This document shows, one piece after another, positions 19,698-22,973 of a stretch of DNA of 22,973 nucleotides (positions are counted from its first letter, which is position 1; the number at the start of each line of letters is the position of its first letter). The notes under the pieces are model-generated. The model was given only the letters and a program-made list of their open reading frames with translations. It did not search any database and was not told where the DNA came from. This DNA is from a virus. The DNA is taken from positions 1-22,973 of IMG/VR virus record IMGVR_UViG_3300035224_000332; one strand, 5' to 3'. The position numbers and the translations under genes were made by a program.

Positions 19698-22600
19698 TGG
19701 CAATTATTTACACAAGTAGAAATGTACCTGGAGGCATTGGTGGAGACTACACTAATGGTGCTTGGGGTTCTTTGATGAATAATTACTCCGTTAGATTTAC
19801 TGGTCCTAATAGTGGACCTGGATCTGCTTATAATGGTTCCACATTCTATTTTAGCGGTAATGTATATTTTCCTTGGAGTGGAAACTATGTAATTCGTGCA
19901 GCTGCTGATAACAGTGGATCTCTTACTGTTGATGGTAGAGGTTGTAGCGTATCTGGATACGGTGGTCAAGGTACTACTGTATTTTATGCTTCGCAAGGAA
20001 CTAAGAGTTTAAGTGGTAGTGTTTATAATGCACCATCAGCGGATAGTTTTAGTAGCAATCCATATGGCATTGCTTTCACGATTGATGCACCAGCTCGACC
20101 ACCAGCACCAAACGTATCTATTAGTAGAAGTCCTAGTACAATTATTAGAGGACAGTGTTCTACACTCACTTGGAGTTCTTCAGGTGTTAACATTTACTAC
20201 CGTAATATGTCAAACATATCATCTGCTGCGAGTGGTAACACACAGGTATGTCCAACTAGTACAACAACATATTTCTTTGATGTTCGTGGTGAAGGCGGTA
20301 ATACTTATAGGACTGCGACAGTTACGGTTTATATTCCGCCCGTACTGTATATAAATTTAGCGCAATCATATATTATTGCTGGCGCTTGTGCTACACTCGA
20401 TTGGTATACAACTGGAGATGCTAGTAATGTTATTTGGACATCTGGCAATATTAGTAATGGAAATGTAACCAGTACTCAACAAGTATGTCCTGCAACTACT
20501 ACAACATATTCAGCGTATGCTACTGGATTAGGTGGAACTAGTCCTTCAGCATCAGTTACGCTTACAGTATATCAATTACCAGTAATTGAAGAGTTTGAGG
20601 TTCCTGTATCTCTTAATTATGGAGAGCAAGGAATTATTACTTATAAAGTAAAATATGCTAATATTTCTGTAAAAATACAAAAAATTTATGAGTTCAATAC
20701 TTACAATTCGGATCAAGGAGAGACTTCATATGAAGCTTCTGGATCTGCTGAATTAAACGGACCTAATGCTACAGTCGAAGAAACTAATCTTAGCACTAGT
20801 ATCACATATAATAATTTTGGTCCAAGATTTGTAAACTATATCCTGACAATTCAGGGAGGAGGCGGATCTGTTTCTCAATCAAAACGAGTAGAAATTTTTA
20901 TTGATGAGAATCCGGATAACATCAACATTGATGAGACTGATGGTTTATTTAAAGATCAAGAACCAGTATATACACCTAATATTGCTCCAAACGATATTGT
21001 CGAATCTGATCTTTATTTAATTGATACCATAGATATTCCCGTTGAAATTACGGCAAGTCTACCTATCTTAGTAGATGTTAATCAATCTGGGCAATGGTCA
21101 AATATACGAACAAATGGTTCTCCTCCACCACAAGGAAGTAGTACTAGTGAACTTTTGGAAAATAATGAACATTTAGATAATTTAATTGAAATTTCTGAAG
21201 AAGAAATTGAAGTTTCTTCCAATACTACTGATTTGGTATCTACAAACATAGATGAGGATTTTGGAACTATAGCAACGCAAGCGACTGCATCTTTCGGTAG
21301 TAGTAGTACAATCATTAAAGGACAAGGTGCATCTTTTAGTTGGTATTTGACTGGTGGATATACTTCTGCATCAATTAGCGGTTATGGAACACTTTCCTCA
21401 TCTGGATCGGCAACAACTTATAGTGTGCAAAATATTAGCAGATGGTTCAGTACATCTCCTGCTCCAGGTGATCACATGTGTTCTCCATATAATCCTGGTG
21501 GATATTCTCGGGAAGGCACTCTATTCAAATCGTTTACTACACAGGCACCAGGTACATTTTTTGGATATGACAATGAAAGTGGAGTTAAACCATATGCGAG
21601 TATCGGATACGTATATCCAAGATATTCATCAGGTCATCCTGTAGGTACAACAACTATTTACGAGAAAATTGATCCTAATGGTGGTCCTCCTAATGGATTT
21701 GGAACAATTTGGACGACAAATCCTAGTGGCGAAGGACCATATACTGGTAATGGACCCAATACTGGGTTTAAAGCACCAACATCAGGATATACGGATTATT
21801 CTGGACTTATTTTCAGTGGCAGTGCTACAGTATATCCAACTAGTACTACAACCTACACTTTATCTGCTTATGGATCTACTGCTGGATCATATTCAGCATC
21901 AGTTACTATTACTGTATTAATACCTCCTATTTTTTATATCTCTGTCAGTGTACCTGCTATTATTGCAGGTGGCGTAGCACAGTTATCATGGTATTATACT
22001 GGAACCGCTAATAGTATTACTTGGACATCTGGTGGTATTAGTAATGGAAATCTAAGTAGTAATCAACCAGTAAGTCCTGCAACTACTACAACATATTGTG
22101 CTTATGTTAATGGACCAGCTGGAGCATCACCAGTTGCTTGTGCTGTTCTTGAAGTTTATCAAATTCCTACGATTGATTCTTTTGAAGTACCATCGACTTT
22201 AAACTATGATGAACAAGGATTAATTTCATTTAGTGTAAGTTATGCTAATGTTTCTATTAGTATACTGAAAGTATATGAGTACAATACTTACAATAATGAA
22301 GAAGGAAGTACTTCACACACAACTTCTTCTACTGCACTATTAGGTGGTACTGGAGCTACAGTTGAGGAAAATGATATTGACACTAACATTACATATGATG
22401 ACTTCGGACCTAGATTTGTAAATTACATTTTAACAGCTACTGGACAAGGTGGAACATCTACAAGTTCAAAGAGAATCGAAATTGTGATTGATGAAGAACC
22501 AGATAATATTAATATAGATGAGACTGATGGTTTATTCAAGGATCAGGAACCAGTATATACACCTAATATTGCTCCAAACGATCTTGTCGAATCTGATCTT

Positions 22601-22735
22601 TATCTAATTGAGGACATAGATATTCCTGTTGAAATTAAATCAAGTCTGCCTATTTTGATAGATGTTAATCAATCTGGGGAATGGAAAAAGTTGAGACAGA
22701 CAGGATCACCACCACCGGCAGGTTCAGATGAGTAG
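19697..22735 (+). CDS. Multi-Ig-domain tail fibre / adhesin protein (1012 aa)
   Basis: The start is GTG inside a TAGTG overlap, with AGAGGAAA just upstream as ribosome binding site. Residues 1-135 form a beta domain whose VYFPWSGNYVIRAAADNSG recalls PA14-type carbohydrate-binding folds (tentative). Ig-like units follow, each with a G-x-x-x-LxW strand and a P-T/A-S/T-TTTY strand: about 138-213, 214-296, a split one at 533-742, and 743-825. Each full block (214-480 and 743-1009) then has a beta domain (EVP-x-x-LNY ... GPRFVNYIL) and a terminal module (DETDGLFKDQEPVY ... VNQSG-x-W). The blocks are 801 bases each, so the gene arose by internal duplication. An acidic linker (about 484-530) joins them. 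About 115 residues are inserted in the third Ig-like unit. It is likely a tail fibre or decoration protein binding the host surface; no enzyme motif was seen. Confidence 0.8.
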   Translation: MAIIYTSRNVPGGIGGDYTNGAWGSLMNNYSVRFTGPNSGPGSAYNGSTFYFSGNVYFPWSGNYVIRAAADNSGSLTVDGRGCSVSGYGGQGTTVFYASQGTKSLSGSVYNAPSADSFSSNPYGIAFTIDAPARPPAPNVSISRSPSTIIRGQCSTLTWSSSGVNIYYRNMSNISSAASGNTQVCPTSTTTYFFDVRGEGGNTYRTATVTVYIPPVLYINLAQSYIIAGACATLDWYTTGDASNVIWTSGNISNGNVTSTQQVCPATTTTYSAYATGLGGTSPSASVTLTVYQLPVIEEFEVPVSLNYGEQGIITYKVKYANISVKIQKIYEFNTYNSDQGETSYEASGSAELNGPNATVEETNLSTSITYNNFGPRFVNYILTIQGGGGSVSQSKRVEIFIDENPDNINIDETDGLFKDQEPVYTPNIAPNDIVESDLYLIDTIDIPVEITASLPILVDVNQSGQWSNIRTNGSPPPQGSSTSELLENNEHLDNLIEISEEEIEVSSNTTDLVSTNIDEDFGTIATQATASFGSSSTIIKGQGASFSWYLTGGYTSASISGYGTLSSSGSATTYSVQNISRWFSTSPAPGDHMCSPYNPGGYSREGTLFKSFTTQAPGTFFGYDNESGVKPYASIGYVYPRYSSGHPVGTTTIYEKIDPNGGPPNGFGTIWTTNPSGEGPYTGNGPNTGFKAPTSGYTDYSGLIFSGSATVYPTSTTTYTLSAYGSTAGSYSASVTITVLIPPIFYISVSVPAIIAGGVAQLSWYYTGTANSITWTSGGISNGNLSSNQPVSPATTTTYCAYVNGPAGASPVACAVLEVYQIPTIDSFEVPSTLNYDEQGLISFSVSYANVSISILKVYEYNTYNNEEGSTSHTTSSTALLGGTGATVEENDIDTNITYDDFGPRFVNYILTATGQGGTSTSSKRIEIVIDEEPDNINIDETDGLFKDQEPVYTPNIAPNDLVESDLYLIEDIDIPVEIKSSLPILIDVNQSGEWKKLRQTGSPPPAGSDE
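20336..21136 (+). repeat. Internal duplication, copy A (801 bp)
   Basis: Codons 214-480 of the 1012-aa gene encode an Ig-like domain, a beta domain and the terminal module. Copy B at 21923-22723 has the same length and order. Identity is uneven: 90 of 95 bases match in the DETDGLFKDQEPVY part (20930-21024), but much less elsewhere. Confidence 0.85.
21923..22723 (+). repeat. Internal duplication, copy B (801 bp)
   Basis: Codons 743-1009 are the second copy of the block at 20336-21136, beginning PPIFYI (PPVLYI in copy A) and ending GSPPPAG (GSPPPQG in copy A). The 22517-22611 part differs from copy A at only 5 of 95 positions, four of them silent. Confidence 0.85.
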
Positions 22736-22743
22736 GATAAATA
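22736..22743 (+). promoter_or_regulatory. T4-type late promoter variant (GATAAATA)
   Basis: GATAAATA fits the cyanophage NATAAATA late motif. It starts immediately after the stop of the 1012-aa gene and lies 28 bases before the next ATG, the only real intergenic gap in the structural block. Confidence 0.6.
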
Positions 22744-22771
22744 GTAGAACTGGAAATGTATCTATCTAGGA

Positions 22772-22973
22772 ATGACGTATTCACACTCAACCACCCCGTT
22801 GTATGTTTCTGAGGGTGATTATGTTCAGTTTAGGTTTAAGGCACCTCCAATATGGGATTATTCCGAAACTGTTACTATTTTAATTGGTGATCTTGTTCAA
22901 TACTGGGTTATTACCACAGTTCCGGAAGATTTTACGCCAGATCCATTTCCATTTCAAGCATATGTTGATAATG
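22772..22973 (+). CDS. Unidentified structural protein, 3' end outside window
   Basis: An ORF starts at ATG 22772 and stays open to the right edge (67 codons visible). The peptide begins MTYSHSTTPLYVSEGDYVQF and continues with beta-type segments (TVTILIGDLVQYWVITTVPEDF, shown here as three adjoining strands) and a Pro-rich PDPFPF. The segment resembles the Ig-like, strand-rich style of the upstream fibre genes, but no family is recognised. AGGA lies directly before the ATG, too close to be a good ribosome binding site. A late promoter motif lies just upstream, so it is probably a late virion gene of its own transcript. Confidence 0.7.
   Translation, partial: MTYSHSTTPLYVSEGDYVQFRFKAPPIWDYSETVTILIGDLVQYWVITTVPEDFTPDPFPFQAYVDN

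Noticed and set aside
20013-20354. 113-codon + strand ORF in another frame
   Set aside because: It lies wholly inside the 1012-aa gene and has a low-complexity composition typical of a frame shadow.
18000-22735. Fibre genes as transferred bacterial surface adhesins
   Set aside because: They lack signal peptides and anchors, are coupled to tail-collar genes, and share a module with each other, which fits phage virion proteins better.

Overview
The window looks like a piece of a T4-like cyanophage genome (a contractile-tailed phage of marine Synechococcus or Prochlorococcus). The evidence is a row of host-type metabolic genes (purC, purM, a glutaredoxin-like gene, cpeT), a phage tRNA cluster whose sequences resemble cyanobacterial and plastid tRNAs, T4-type late promoter motifs (TATAAATA and GATAAATA), AT-rich and tightly packed genes all on the + strand, and very large virion fibre genes. 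No integrase, transposase, CRISPR array or rRNA was seen.

Region 1 (1-2313) is auxiliary metabolism: the 3' part of purC, an unidentified 89-aa gene, purM, and a glutaredoxin-like gene. The first three are joined by ATGA and TAATG overlaps. PurC and PurM catalyse two steps of de novo IMP synthesis, so the set should raise purine supply during infection. A textbook sigma-70 promoter (TTGACA, 17 bp, TATAAT) sits over the glutaredoxin stop codon and heads two small unidentified genes (66 and 45 aa).

Region 2 (2314-3911) holds six tRNA genes: Met or Ile (CAT), Leu (TAA), Asp (GTC), Thr (TGT), Tyr (GTA) and Asn (GTT). They are interrupted by a 93-aa unknown gene and by cpeT, a phycobiliprotein lyase/chaperone family gene. 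The stop codon of cpeT lies inside tRNA-Asp. A possible 35-aa gene follows tRNA-Asn, and a perfect T4-type late promoter overlaps its end.

Region 3 (3912-22735) is a late structural block with almost no intergenic DNA. It holds a giant 3981-aa virion protein, two tail-collar-domain proteins with paired HxH motifs, a glycine-rich adhesin-like protein with an Ig-like domain, and a 1012-aa protein built from duplicated Ig-like modules. The last two share a C-terminal module present three times in all, and one 801-bp block is duplicated inside the last gene. A GATAAATA motif then precedes a further gene (22772 onward) cut by the window end. Together these genes probably encode the host-recognition apparatus (baseplate or tail fibres), which appears to evolve by module duplication and domain insertion. 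The clearest candidates for something new are the interleaved helical repeats of the giant protein, the duplicated Ig and terminal modules, and the domains nested inside other domains.
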